Positions 26,831 through 36,910 of a stretch of 64,000 nt of DNA are shown here, piece by piece. Position 1 is the stretch's first letter, and each line of letters begins with the position of its first letter. Origin of the DNA: Aquirufa rosea (lineage in GTDB: Bacteria; Bacteroidota; Bacteroidia; Cytophagales; Spirosomataceae); contig NZ_SDHY01000005.1 in the NCBI RefSeq assembly GCF_004118285.1, forward strand, positions 1-64,000, in the 5' to 3' direction. Below the pieces are notes generated by a model, which was not told the origin of the DNA, did no database searches, and was given only the letters and a program-made list of their open reading frames with translations. A program made the position numbers and the translations under genes.

Positions 26831-27880
26831 ATGAAAAATAGACTCCTAGGAATTCTCTGTTCACTACTACTAGTTCATTATACACACGCGCAGTGGATTA
26901 ACATTCCCCTACAAACCAAGGCCTCATTTCGAGCCATTAGGAATTATAATAATCAAATATGGATGGGAGGAACACAAGGAACAGTGGTATATTCCCTGGA
27001 TGGAGGAAAGCAATGGAAAGAAATCCAAGTACCAGATGCCGAAAAACTTGATTTTAGGGATTTAGCAATCCTAAATCAAAAGAGTATCATATTAATGAGT
27101 GCGGGTCCAGCAGAAAAAGGAGCGGCCAAGTTGTTTATTAGTAATGATCAGGGGCTAAATTGGAAGGTCTTTTTTGAAAAAAAAATAGGTTCCTACTTCT
27201 TTGATGCGTTAGCCTGGAATCATTCAAAAAATGAAGGGATACTTTTATCAGATCCAATGAATGGTCGATTTCCCTTGTTTCGCATCTATCCTAAAGATGA
27301 ATTGGTAAAAGATGTTATTCTTACAAGCTTCCCTAAACTGTTGACTAGAGAGGCGGCATTTGCCGCTAGCGGCTCCTCTTTGTTATGGATGAACAATCAC
27401 TTAATTCTGGTAACTGGAGGTGCTAGCAAGGCTAGAATCATACAAAGTACAGATAAACAATTAAGCCAATTTATAGAACGGTATCAGGCTACTCCAGCAG
27501 ATAGTAGCAGTGGTTTCTTTTCCATCGCTGCAAGAGATAAAAAAAATTATTGGGTAGTGGGAGGAAATTATTTAAAAACCCAAGAAAACAAAATTGGCAT
27601 ACTGGAAACCAAGGATTCAGGTAAGACTTGGCAGGTATTAGAAAATTCCCCCAATTTTTACATGGAAAAGGTTATTTGGACAGGCAAATACTGGGTGGTG
27701 GTAGGACCTTTTGCTAGTGCAGCCTATAATCCAAAAACAAAAAAGTGGATTTCACTAGGTGAAAGCCACTTTCATAATGTTACTAAATTTGGTGAATATC
27801 TATTTGCCGTGGGATCAAAAGGGAATTTGGCTAAACTGTCCTTGAAAGTCTTAGAGCAACTATTTCTTTCTAAAGAATAG
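26831..27880 (+). CDS. exported beta-propeller (YCF48-like) protein
   Basis: A 349-residue protein with a signal peptide (MKNRLLGILCSLLLVHYTHAQ), which supports the start at 26831. It contains repeats of the BNR/YCF48 sialidase-like propeller type: VVYSLDGGKQWKEI, LFISNDQGLNWKVF, ILETKDSGKTWQVL, each with the S-x-D-x-G-x-x-W signature. Such exported propellers in Bacteroidota are often labelled 'oxidoreductase', without evidence of enzyme activity. A strong terminator lies directly upstream with no room for a promoter between them, so expression depends on read-through. The 3' end overlaps der by 21 bp, convergently. Confidence 0.72.
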   Translation: MKNRLLGILCSLLLVHYTHAQWINIPLQTKASFRAIRNYNNQIWMGGTQGTVVYSLDGGKQWKEIQVPDAEKLDFRDLAILNQKSIILMSAGPAEKGAAKLFISNDQGLNWKVFFEKKIGSYFFDALAWNHSKNEGILLSDPMNGRFPLFRIYPKDELVKDVILTSFPKLLTREAAFAASGSSLLWMNNHLILVTGGASKARIIQSTDKQLSQFIERYQATPADSSSGFFSIAARDKKNYWVVGGNYLKTQENKIGILETKDSGKTWQVLENSPNFYMEKVIWTGKYWVVVGPFASAAYNPKTKKWISLGESHFHNVTKFGEYLFAVGSKGNLAKLSLKVLEQLFLSKE

Positions 27881-29182
27881 GGAGATGGGCGTACCCTCTA
27901 AATTAAATGCCTTACGCATCTGATTCTCCAAATAACGCTCATAACTTTCTTTAATATACTGAGGCAAATTACAGAAAAAGATGAAAGTAGGATAAGGGGT
28001 AGACACCTGAGTACAATACTTGATTTTGATGTATTTCCCTTTCCATGCTGGCGGAGGATAGTTATTGATTACTTCCAACATCACATCATTCAATTTGGAA
28101 GTAGAAATTTTTTGGGAACGATTTTCATAGACTTCCAACATCTTTTCCACGACTTGGAAAATACGTTTCTTTTCCATGACCGAAGTAAAGATGATAGGCA
28201 TGTAATTGATCGGAGCCAACCGCTCACGAATTGCATTTTCCAACTTCACAGCAGTATTTGTGTCTTTAGCCACCAAATCCCACTTGTTTACCATCAATAC
28301 AATTCCCTTTTTCGCTTTATCCGCCATACTGATGATGTTCATATCCTGAGCTTCCAGCCCCGTATTGAAATCAATAGTGGTGGCATCTACTAAAATAATA
28401 GCAAGGTCACATTCTTCCATGGCCTTGATGGATCGCAACACCGAATAGTACTCAATATTATCATCAATTTTGGCCTTTCTACGAATACCAGCTGTATCAG
28501 TAATAATAAAATCTTTCCCGTAAAGGGTATATCGATTCTGAATGGCATCGCGAGTAGTACCAGCTAAATTGGTTACAATAGAACGCTCACGACCTAATAA
28601 TGCATTTAAGAAAGAAGATTTTCCCACATTAGGTCTACCCAAAATGGCAACACGAGGAACACCCGCTTCTGGATTTTCAATTCCTTCTTCTTTAAAATGA
28701 GAAACCATCAAATCCAGCATATCTCCTGTTCCACTACCACTTTCTGCCGCAATGGCATAAGGATCTCCAAGACCTAATTCATAAAATTCAGACGCTACTA
28801 GAGCTTTATCGTGTGTATCCGCCTTATTGGCTACAATAATGACAGGTTTTTTAGATTTGCGTAATACCTTAGCAAAATCCTTGTCCAAGTCGGTCAAACC
28901 TACTTGACAATCCACCACAAATAATAAGACATCCGCCTCTTCCATGGCCATTTCTACTTGCTCACGAATAGCTCCTTCAAACATATCTTCAGAACCATGA
29001 ACATAACCACCTGTATCAATTACGGTAAAGAATTTACCCGTCCACTGACCATAGCCATAGTGCCTATCTCGAGTTACCCCAGACACATTGTCCATGATGG
29101 CCTTTTTTTGTTCAATCAATCGATTAAACAGGGTAGACTTACCTACATTGGGACGCCCAACAATTGCAACTATATTTGACAT
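27860..29182 (-). CDS. der: ribosome-assembly GTPase Der (EngA)
   Basis: A 440-residue protein with two tandem GTPase domains, each with a full motif set: GRPNVGKSTLFNRL, DTGGY and NKAD in the first; GRPNVGKSSFLNALLG, DTAGIRRKAK and NKWD in the second. A C-terminal KH-like domain follows. This double-GTPase layout is unique to Der, which acts in 50S subunit maturation. It follows era by 10 bp, so the two ribosome-assembly GTPases are co-transcribed. Confidence 0.96.
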   Translation of the reverse strand: MSNIVAIVGRPNVGKSTLFNRLIEQKKAIMDNVSGVTRDRHYGYGQWTGKFFTVIDTGGYVHGSEDMFEGAIREQVEMAMEEADVLLFVVDCQVGLTDLDKDFAKVLRKSKKPVIIVANKADTHDKALVASEFYELGLGDPYAIAAESGSGTGDMLDLMVSHFKEEGIENPEAGVPRVAILGRPNVGKSSFLNALLGRERSIVTNLAGTTRDAIQNRYTLYGKDFIITDTAGIRRKAKIDDNIEYYSVLRSIKAMEECDLAIILVDATTIDFNTGLEAQDMNIISMADKAKKGIVLMVNKWDLVAKDTNTAVKLENAIRERLAPINYMPIIFTSVMEKKRIFQVVEKMLEVYENRSQKISTSKLNDVMLEVINNYPPPAWKGKYIKIKYCTQVSTPYPTFIFFCNLPQYIKESYERYLENQMRKAFNLEGTPISLFFRKK

Positions 29183-29192
29183 TTTTTAAAAA

Positions 29193-30095
29193 TTAATCGA
29201 GTGAATACCCGAATGATCGCAATTTATCCGCCTTTGCACGCCAATCTGGCTCTACTTTGACAAATTGCTCTAAAAATACTTTTTTACCAAAAAACTTTTC
29301 CAAATCCTGTCGAGCCTCCATCCCTACTTTTTTAATACTTTCTCCCTTATGACCGATGATAATGGCCCTTTGAGATACTCGTTCCACATAAATTTCAGTA
29401 GATATCCGTAAAATGTTGGGGTCGTCTTTGAAAGATGTCACCACCACTTCACAAGAATATGGGATTTCTTTTTTGTAATTCATGAAAATTTTCTCTCGAA
29501 TAATCTCAGAGGCAAAAAACTTCTCTGGCTTATCTGTCAATTCTTCCGGGTCAAAAAAGGGTGGATGAACAGGAAGTTTATCTACGATATGCTCCAAAAT
29601 TTGATCCAGATGAACTGACTCTAGGGCAGATATGGGCAATATGGGCTTATGAGGAAAAATCGTTCTCCAGTAATCTAAACGCTCCTGCAATTTTTCACTT
29701 CCCACCAAATCAATTTTATTCAATAAAACCAAGATGGGTGTTTCTGTATGATCTTTCCAATTGGTCAAAAACTCCAAATCTTCATAATCATCAAAGACAT
29801 CCGTAACATACAATACCACATCAGCATCTTCCAGAGAGCTTTTGACAAATTGCATCATAGATTTATGCAATTCATATTTGGGTAGCAATACACCAGGTGT
29901 ATCTGAATACACAATTTGATAAGGTGTTCCTTGATGTTCCCCATTCAACATCCCTAAAATACGATGTCGGGTGGTTTGCGCTTTGGAACTTACAATAGAT
30001 AAACGCTCCCCTACTAAGGCGTTCATTAGCGTACTTTTGCCAACGTTCGGCTTACCGATAATACTTATAAATCCGGATTTGTGAGGAGATGTCAT
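29193..30095 (-). CDS. era: GTPase Era
   Basis: A 300-residue Era. The N-terminal GTPase has GKPNVGKSTLMNALVGERLSI, SDTPGVLLP and LNKIDL. The C-terminal KH domain has IIGHKGESIKKVGMEARQDLEKFFGKKVFLEQFVKV. Era binds the 3' end of 16S rRNA during 30S maturation. It is the first gene of era-der. A TATCTTTG -7-like box on the minus strand (30147-30140) lies 45 bp upstream, close to and divergent from the tRNA promoter. Confidence 0.96.
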   Translation of the reverse strand: MTSPHKSGFISIIGKPNVGKSTLMNALVGERLSIVSSKAQTTRHRILGMLNGEHQGTPYQIVYSDTPGVLLPKYELHKSMMQFVKSSLEDADVVLYVTDVFDDYEDLEFLTNWKDHTETPILVLLNKIDLVGSEKLQERLDYWRTIFPHKPILPISALESVHLDQILEHIVDKLPVHPPFFDPEELTDKPEKFFASEIIREKIFMNYKKEIPYSCEVVVTSFKDDPNILRISTEIYVERVSQRAIIIGHKGESIKKVGMEARQDLEKFFGKKVFLEQFVKVEPDWRAKADKLRSFGYSLD

Positions 30096-30147
30096 AGAAA
30101 AAAATCATACCTATTAGGGTAGGATTGAATATTAAAGTACAAAGATA

Positions 30148-30179
30148 CTTGTTTTTCTCGACAAAACCCTGCATCTTTG
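30148..30179 (+). promoter_or_regulatory. initiator tRNA promoter
   Basis: CTTG (30148-30151), a 20-bp spacer and CATCTTTG (30172-30179), followed by CACTCCGAT. The 17-base string CATCTTTGCACTCCGAT is identical to the rRNA promoter at 328-312 on the other strand. The tRNA begins 13 bp after the -7 box. Confidence 0.7.
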
Positions 30180-30192
30180 CACTCCGATATAT

Positions 30193-30265
<73 letters not shown>

Positions 30266-30270
30266 CTATA

Positions 30271-30305
30271 AAAAAGACAGACTGAAAGGTTTGTCTTTTT
30301 TATTT
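30271..30305 (+). terminator. tRNA-fMet terminator
   Basis: The stem AAAAAGACA / TGTCTTTTT (30271-30279, 30292-30300), extended inward by GACT/GGTT wobble and Watson-Crick pairs with a GAAA loop, is followed by T-rich sequence. It closes a single-gene tRNA transcript. Confidence 0.85.
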
Positions 30306-30608
30306 AATGAGCTTTTGTATCAAATCCGTACCCTCCTCACACGTCCTTCGCATCTGGCACCAAATACTAGAAAAAATAAACGCTTAGAGGTATGTCATTT
30401 ATAATTTGGGACACTTAATTTCTTCGACTACATTTTTTGAATTCCTTACCTTCAAATACAATTTTTAAATGGGACTATTTTTCTTATGATTCACAAAACT
30501 TCTGTTCAGAACCTATTAAATTTCAAATTTACCGTTAGATAAGTGCAGGACAGTTAATGATAGTTTGTTGACTAAATTTGCTCAACCTATTTAAAAACTA
30601 ATCAACCT
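30306..30608. other. gene-free spacer before the LytTR gene
   Basis: About 300 bp, AT-rich. I find no ORF, hairpin or repeat that I can support. TAAATTTG at 30573-30580 fits a -7 element for the LytTR gene, but no -33 element stands at the right distance. Confidence 0.4.
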
Positions 30609-30923
30609 ATGAAAAAAGACATTAAATTGCCGAGTATGGATCAATGCCCGGTAGATGACATTGTATTCATCGAAGGAAAAGGAAATTACAGCGTGGTTTT
30701 CCTTAAAAACAAGAAACAAATTACTATTGCCAAGACACTCAAAAAATTTGAGTCACAGTTACGAATGAATCCATTTTTGCGAGCTCATAAGTCTTACTTA
30801 GTGAATCGTGAGAATGTTTCAGGAAAAAACTTCCAAGGTAATAATACCTTGACAACCATTCTGGGGAATGAAATTCCCATATCAAGAAGGAAACTCGATT
30901 TAGTCAAAAAACATTTCGCATAA
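30609..30923 (+). CDS. stand-alone LytTR DNA-binding protein
   Basis: A 104-residue protein made of one LytTR domain. It has the conserved IVFIEGKGNYSVVFL start, the TLKKFESQL helix, FLRAHKSYLVNRENV (the R-x-H-S-x-LVN signature) and the closing PISRRKLDLVKKHF. It lacks the response-regulator receiver normally fused to LytTR, and no sensor kinase lies nearby. It may bind DNA constitutively or be controlled by expression level. Transcription ends in the bidirectional hairpin directly after the stop. Confidence 0.88.
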   Translation: MKKDIKLPSMDQCPVDDIVFIEGKGNYSVVFLKNKKQITIAKTLKKFESQLRMNPFLRAHKSYLVNRENVSGKNFQGNNTLTTILGNEIPISRRKLDLVKKHFA

Positions 30924-30954
30924 AAAAAGGGCCTCAATATCTTGAGGCCCTTTT
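30922..30954. terminator. bidirectional terminator
   Basis: The 8-bp stem GGGCCTCA / TGAGGCCC (30929-30936, 30943-30950) with a 6-nt loop is flanked by seven A on the left and four T on the right. It serves both the LytTR gene and the convergent OmpA-type gene. Confidence 0.88.
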
Positions 30955-30973
30955 CATTGATATTCTTATTGAA

Positions 30974-31873
30974 TTATTTTCCTGATGGAGGAGCTAATAA
31001 GTTGAAGAATTGATCCAACTTAGGAGTTACGATGATCTCGGTACGACGATTCATCTTACGTCCTGACTTGCTCTTATTCTCAGCTTGTGGCTCAAACTCA
31101 CCACGTCCACCAGCAGTCATACGCTCTGGATCAACAGCAAATTTAGTTTGTAATAAACGAACCACAGAAGTAGCACGCTTAGCACTCAAATCCCAGTTAT
31201 CTTTGATACAATCAGTAGAGATAGGTACACTATCGGTATGACCTTCTACTAAGATATCTAAGTCTTTGTGATCATTAACTACTTTAGCCACTTTAGCTAA
31301 TACAGCCTCAGCTTTAGAGTTAATTACTGCGCTACCTGAAGCAAACATTAATTTGTCAGAGATAGAAATATATACTACACCTTTTTTCACTTCTACTGTT
31401 ACATCCTCGTCATTAACATCGGCCAAAGAACGCTTCAAGTTCATCACCAATGATAAGTTGATGGAGTCTTTACGTTGGATAGAAGAGTTCAAATCTTTGA
31501 TATATTTTCCTTGCTCATTCAAGGCATCCAAAGATTTACGGATACTCTCTGCACCTGACTTATTGATAACAGATAAATCAGACAAACGATCTAACAAATT
31601 AGTATTTGTTCTTTTCATGTAATCTAATTGCTCTTGCAAATTCTTCAAAGAGGCATTTCTAGCTTCTAACTCGGCATCTCTCTTTTTGATTTCAGCTTGT
31701 AAACTAGCTGTTAAAGATTGACAATCAGCAAGATCTGCTCTTGATTTGGCAAGCGACTGGTCACTACTAGCTTGTAGTTCTGTTAAACGTGATTGCAAAT
31801 CAGCAATTTTCTTTTTGCTCGCACAAGAAAAGAAAAATGGCATCAGAGCGATTACTAAAAGTAATTTTTTCAT
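30974..31873 (-). CDS. OmpA-family lipoprotein with coiled coil
   Basis: A 299-residue protein. The signal peptide ends in a lipobox (PFFFSC, Cys17). Residues ~20-150 are heptad-like and should form a coiled coil. The C-terminal OmpA/MotB domain (~165-285) has FASGSAVINSKAEAVLAKVAKVV, LVEGHTDSVPI and NWDLSAKRATSVVRLL, and the peptidoglycan-contact region ending KMNRRTEIIVTPK. It probably tethers the outer membrane to peptidoglycan. TACTTTTG on the minus strand (31933-31926) is a candidate -7 box about 55 bp upstream, but its -33 box is poor. It is transcribed alone. Confidence 0.9.
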   Translation of the reverse strand: MKKLLLVIALMPFFFSCASKKKIADLQSRLTELQASSDQSLAKSRADLADCQSLTASLQAEIKKRDAELEARNASLKNLQEQLDYMKRTNTNLLDRLSDLSVINKSGAESIRKSLDALNEQGKYIKDLNSSIQRKDSINLSLVMNLKRSLADVNDEDVTVEVKKGVVYISISDKLMFASGSAVINSKAEAVLAKVAKVVNDHKDLDILVEGHTDSVPISTDCIKDNWDLSAKRATSVVRLLQTKFAVDPERMTAGGRGEFEPQAENKSKSGRKMNRRTEIIVTPKLDQFFNLLAPPSGK

Positions 31874-31974
31874 AATGATGATTCGGTTTGGGGGTTAATG
31901 ACTCAATGTTTAAAAATAATTGCCACAAAAGTATGAATCAAATCGCTAAAATTTGTCCTTATTTGGATTTTTTT

Positions 31975-33765
31975 TTAAAAAATATAGCCATTTTTCAGGA
32001 TGGCAGCAGCAGCAATTTTACGTCTTGCTTCTTTCAAATTCTTAGGATCTATTTTTGTAAAACGCTTCAATCCCATTAACATAACGTTTAACTCATCTCC
32101 GCTGGCAAACCCTGTAATAACCTCTTTGCCAGATTGATGAATTTTATCGACCGCTTCATGTAAATATACCAATGCACATTCTTTAGCAATTTCATAGGTA
32201 ACTTCTCCATGTTGTTGGATTAATTTATCTACACGAACTAACACGGACTCAGCCACATAGATTTCTATCATCATATCTGCCAAAGACATCAATATTTCTT
32301 GCTCTTGCTCAATGGCCGTCGTATATTTCTGCAAGGCTCCTCCCGCTGCCATCAACAAGGCTTTTTTCAGGTTAGCTATTACCTTATACTCTTTACCAAA
32401 AATGCCCTCAGGGGCACTGTTAGAAAAATCAGGAACACCTAATATTTCCTTGCCTACAGCCATGGCGGCCGTCATGATATCTAATTCTCCTTTCATGGCT
32501 CGCTTGATCACTGTACCCACTGCAAGAAGCCTATTAATTTCATTAGTACCTTCGAAAATTCGGTTGATTCTGGAATCTCGATAGGCTCTATCCATAGGAG
32601 CCTCCGCAGAGAAGCCCATACCTCCAAAGATTTGCACCCCTTCATCTACCAAGTAATCCAAGGTCTCTGAACCATGAACCTTCAATAAAGCACATTCTAT
32701 GGCAAACTGCTCTACCCCTTTTAATTTTGCCTCAGAATCACTCATCCCAGAGGCTTTTAATTCCGCAATGGCATCATCAATGTTTTGCCCCACTCGGTAA
32801 CAGGCTGACTCACTGGCATAATTTTTCACAATCATCTCAGCTATCTTGTATTGAATAGCCCCAAACTGATGGATGGATTGTCCAAATTGCTTGCGATCAT
32901 TGGAATATTGCACAGCTTGATCTACCACACGTTTTCCTGCTCCAATCACCGCTGCCGCCAATTTAATACGACCAATATTTAAAATATTCACGGCAATTTT
33001 GAAACCTCCCTCCCGCTTGAATAACAAGTTTTCAACCGGTACTGGGCAATCATTGAAGAAGATTTGTCTCGTTGAGCTACCTTTAATTCCCATTTTACGC
33101 TCCTCCTCGTTCATAGTAATTCCTCCAAAACTCTTCTCAACTATAAATGCTGTCAAACTTTTATCGTCATCAATTTTGGCAAAAACAATAAAAACATCTG
33201 CAAAACCCCCATTAGTAATCCACATTTTTTGACCTGTAATCAAATAATGTTTCCCATCTTCCGATAAGCGAGCCTTGGACTTGGCGGCATTGGCATCAGA
33301 CCCTGAGTCTGGCTCTGTTAAACAATAGGCTGCCTTCCACTCTCCTGAAGCTAATTTGGGCAAATATTTTTGTTTCTGCTCCTCCGTTCCATAATATAAA
33401 ATGGGAAGTGTACCAATACCTGTATGGGCTGATAAAGCTACGGCAAATGAATGACCTGAACCACAGGCCTCTGCTACGAGCATGGAAGTATTAAAATCCA
33501 TCCCAAATCCACCATATTCCTCTGGAACTGATGTACCTAGTAATCCTAGTGCACCAGCTTTATCCAACATTTCCACCATCACAGTTCCATCCTTGGCATT
33601 ATCCATCTCCTCCAAACGAGGTTGAATCTCCGTCTTGATGAAGTCAATACAAGTTTGACCTATCATTTTCTGCTCTTCAGAAAATTCTTCAGGAATAAAT
33701 AATTCCTGAGGTAAAAGCGGTCGAATTAAAAATTCTCCTCCTTTCATCGTATTGTTCGTAGGCAT
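31975..33765 (-). CDS. acyl-CoA dehydrogenase, long (VLCAD-like) form
   Basis: A 596-residue FAD enzyme that oxidises acyl-CoA in the first step of beta-oxidation. The N-terminal and middle domains show TEPDSGSDANAAKSKA and KMWITNGGFADVFIVFAKID. The C-terminal domain has YSNDRKQFGQSIHQFGAIQYKIAEM and DSRINRIFEGTNEINRLL, where the Glu of FEGTNEI is the expected catalytic base in the long forms. It has an extra C-terminal domain of ~180 residues as in VLCAD/ACAD9. It lies 61 bp downstream of a MarR gene on the same strand, so the pair is probably an operon under that repressor. Confidence 0.92.
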   Translation of the reverse strand: MPTNNTMKGGEFLIRPLLPQELFIPEEFSEEQKMIGQTCIDFIKTEIQPRLEEMDNAKDGTVMVEMLDKAGALGLLGTSVPEEYGGFGMDFNTSMLVAEACGSGHSFAVALSAHTGIGTLPILYYGTEEQKQKYLPKLASGEWKAAYCLTEPDSGSDANAAKSKARLSEDGKHYLITGQKMWITNGGFADVFIVFAKIDDDKSLTAFIVEKSFGGITMNEEERKMGIKGSSTRQIFFNDCPVPVENLLFKREGGFKIAVNILNIGRIKLAAAVIGAGKRVVDQAVQYSNDRKQFGQSIHQFGAIQYKIAEMIVKNYASESACYRVGQNIDDAIAELKASGMSDSEAKLKGVEQFAIECALLKVHGSETLDYLVDEGVQIFGGMGFSAEAPMDRAYRDSRINRIFEGTNEINRLLAVGTVIKRAMKGELDIMTAAMAVGKEILGVPDFSNSAPEGIFGKEYKVIANLKKALLMAAGGALQKYTTAIEQEQEILMSLADMMIEIYVAESVLVRVDKLIQQHGEVTYEIAKECALVYLHEAVDKIHQSGKEVITGFASGDELNVMLMGLKRFTKIDPKNLKEARRKIAAAAILKNGYIF

Positions 33766-33826
33766 GGTTTTGGTATTTATAATTTATTGATGAAATATAA
33801 TAATGATCTATTTTGCAGATAAAGTG

Positions 33827-34288
33827 TTATATCGATTTCTGGGTCAATGTTTGTAGAATCTCCGTAGCATCCTCTTCCAAAAATTGATTGATGGATTGAA
33901 TTACTTTAAAAAACTCATTGGCTTGTTCAGTCCCAATTCGCTCCAATAACTTTTCATTAAATAAGATTACTCCCTGCCTAGCTACATCCCTTTTCTTTTT
34001 TCCCAAATCTGTTAGAAATATCTTAACAACGCGTTTATCGGCAAAGTTAGTCTCTCGACGAATCCATTTTTTATCCTCTAATGTTTTTAGCATCCGTGTC
34101 AAACTTCTAGATTCCAAACCTAGGGCTGGGGCAATTTTAGTAGCAGGTGTACCGTCTTTGTCAATATGCAATAACACATATCCAATCGCCATCGACATAT
34201 CAAACTGAGCGGCATAAGTATTGTACATGCGACTAATCGCGTACCAAGCGGATTTAATTTGGAAATCAAAGGTACTTTCTGCTTTCAT
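33827..34288 (-). CDS. MarR-family transcriptional regulator
   Basis: An ~153-residue winged-helix repressor. The DNA-binding segment is TPATKIAPALGLESRSLTRMLKTLEDKKWIRRETNFADKRVVKIFLTDLGKK, with the wing DKR motif. Helices at both ends form the dimer interface. The frame opens at 34318, but MKAESTFDFQIKSAWYAISRMYN at 34288 fits the family better. That choice also places the 16-bp palindrome at 34306-34321 upstream as a candidate operator instead of inside the gene. The acyl-CoA dehydrogenase downstream suggests control of fatty-acid oxidation, with an acyl-CoA as possible ligand. That is inference. Confidence 0.88.
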   Translation of the reverse strand: MKAESTFDFQIKSAWYAISRMYNTYAAQFDMSMAIGYVLLHIDKDGTPATKIAPALGLESRSLTRMLKTLEDKKWIRRETNFADKRVVKIFLTDLGKKKRDVARQGVILFNEKLLERIGTEQANEFFKVIQSINQFLEEDATEILQTLTQKSI

Positions 34289-34305
34289 ATTCAAGGAATG
34301 ATTTT

Positions 34306-34321
34306 GGTATGCTTGCATACC
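34306..34321. promoter_or_regulatory. candidate MarR operator palindrome
   Basis: A perfect 16-bp palindrome, GGTATGCTTGCATACC, 18 bp before the preferred marR start. MarR proteins typically bind 16-20-bp palindromes by their own gene. The core ATGCTTGCAT occurs again, on the opposite strand, in the hairpin at 34345-34370. Confidence 0.5.
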
Positions 34322-34340
34322 ATTGTGTAAAAATGAGATA

Positions 34341-34370
34341 AAAAAAAATAGGATGCAAGCATCCTATTTT
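34341..34370 (-). terminator. terminator of the small lipoprotein gene, sharing the MarR palindrome core
   Basis: Perfect 12-bp arms AAAATAGGATGC and GCATCCTATTTT (34345-34356, 34359-34370). On the minus strand the stem runs into eight or more T. Its centre ATGCAAGCAT is the reverse complement of the core of the candidate operator 44 bp away, so it may also be a second regulator-binding site. Confidence 0.75.
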
Positions 34371-34392
34371 CAAAATTCCAAAATATTTTTGA

Positions 34393-34929
34393 TTATCTCA
34401 CGCGATTACCTCGCATTCTTTTGCTATTAACCTTTAAACCAGAGAAAGAAGACTTCATAATCATCAAGCGAACTTTCTTTTTATTATATAGCAAATACTT
34501 GTTACCATCATAAGTCAAGCGAGAAAAAGTAGGACTTCCCGTTTCATCCACCAATTGATAGTAGTATTCACCTCTTTCTCCGATTACTGGACCAAAATGA
34601 AGGCTTTTTTCTTCACCAGCACCTGCTTCAAAGGAAATCAATAAACGATCGTTTGCTTCTTTTACCAGCACTCCTGGAGTTTGTTGCTCAAGGCTCACGC
34701 GGTTAATCGACTTCCCATTGATTAAAATAATTTTACCTGATTTCACATTAGCATCAGAAGCATTTAATTCTCTTTCTAAGAAAAGGGCATTGTCATTGTA
34801 AAACTGAATCTTCTCCAAAGGAAGCTGATTTTCTTTGATTAATGTCATCAAAGAACCTGTCAAGTAAGCTTGCTGCGAGCAACTACTTAATAAAACAAGT
34901 GCAAAAAATACAATGGCTATGTTTTTCAT
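34393..34929 (-). CDS. lipoprotein of unknown function
   Basis: A 178-residue protein with a lipoprotein signal (MKNIAIVFFALVLLSSCSQ; lipobox LSSC, Cys17). The mature part is predicted beta-rich, with segments such as QFYNDNALFLERELN and YYYQLVDETGSPTFSRLTYDGNKYLLYNKKKVRLMIMKS, and a very basic end (KRMRGNRVR). I do not recognise a characterised family. It follows atpC by 4 bp, so it is probably translated from the atpDC mRNA, which ends in the terminator at 34341. No link to ATP synthase is known. Confidence 0.7.
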   Translation of the reverse strand: MKNIAIVFFALVLLSSCSQQAYLTGSLMTLIKENQLPLEKIQFYNDNALFLERELNASDANVKSGKIILINGKSINRVSLEQQTPGVLVKEANDRLLISFEAGAGEEKSLHFGPVIGERGEYYYQLVDETGSPTFSRLTYDGNKYLLYNKKKVRLMIMKSSFSGLKVNSKRMRGNRVR

Positions 34930-34933
34930 GGAA

Positions 34934-35173
34934 TTAATTAACGCCTTCTGCTAAAATAAGGACTTTGTTATTTAACACTTCCACAACGCCTCCTTCAATT
35001 TGAAATGATTCTTTGTCGGCAGTCAATAAGCCTTTTTTCAAAGTACTTACTAAAGCTGCGTGGTCATTTAAAATCTGAAAGGAACCATTAACGCCAGGTA
35101 AAGTCACCACAGAAGCTTCTGCGGAAAACACTTTACGGTCGGGTGTAATAATTTCTACAAACATATCTATCAT
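34934..35173 (-). CDS. atpC: F1F0 ATP synthase epsilon subunit
   Basis: A 79-residue epsilon subunit made only of the N-terminal beta-sandwich: MFVEIITPDRKVFSAEASVVTLPGVNGSFQILNDHAALVSTLKKG, ending KVLILAEGVN. The C-terminal helical hairpin that inhibits hydrolysis in longer epsilon subunits is absent, as is common in Bacteroidota. It starts directly after the atpD stop. Confidence 0.93.
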   Translation of the reverse strand: MIDMFVEIITPDRKVFSAEASVVTLPGVNGSFQILNDHAALVSTLKKGLLTADKESFQIEGGVVEVLNNKVLILAEGVN

Positions 35174-36814
<1,641 letters not shown>

Positions 36815-36910
36815 CTATTTTTTGTCTATATCCGCCCTTTTCTTTGAATGAATTAAAGTTTATGCAGAAATTTACGTTAACTATGTGGATCCCCATTTTA
36901 TACCATTTGC

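Noticed and set aside
30306-30608. Riboswitch or small RNA upstream of the LytTR gene
   Set aside because: No conserved fold, strong hairpin or terminator is visible within the spacer; only AT-rich sequence.
34341-34370. Insertion-sequence end or attachment site suggested by the palindrome
   Set aside because: No transposase, integrase or target duplication is nearby; a terminator with possible regulator binding explains it better.
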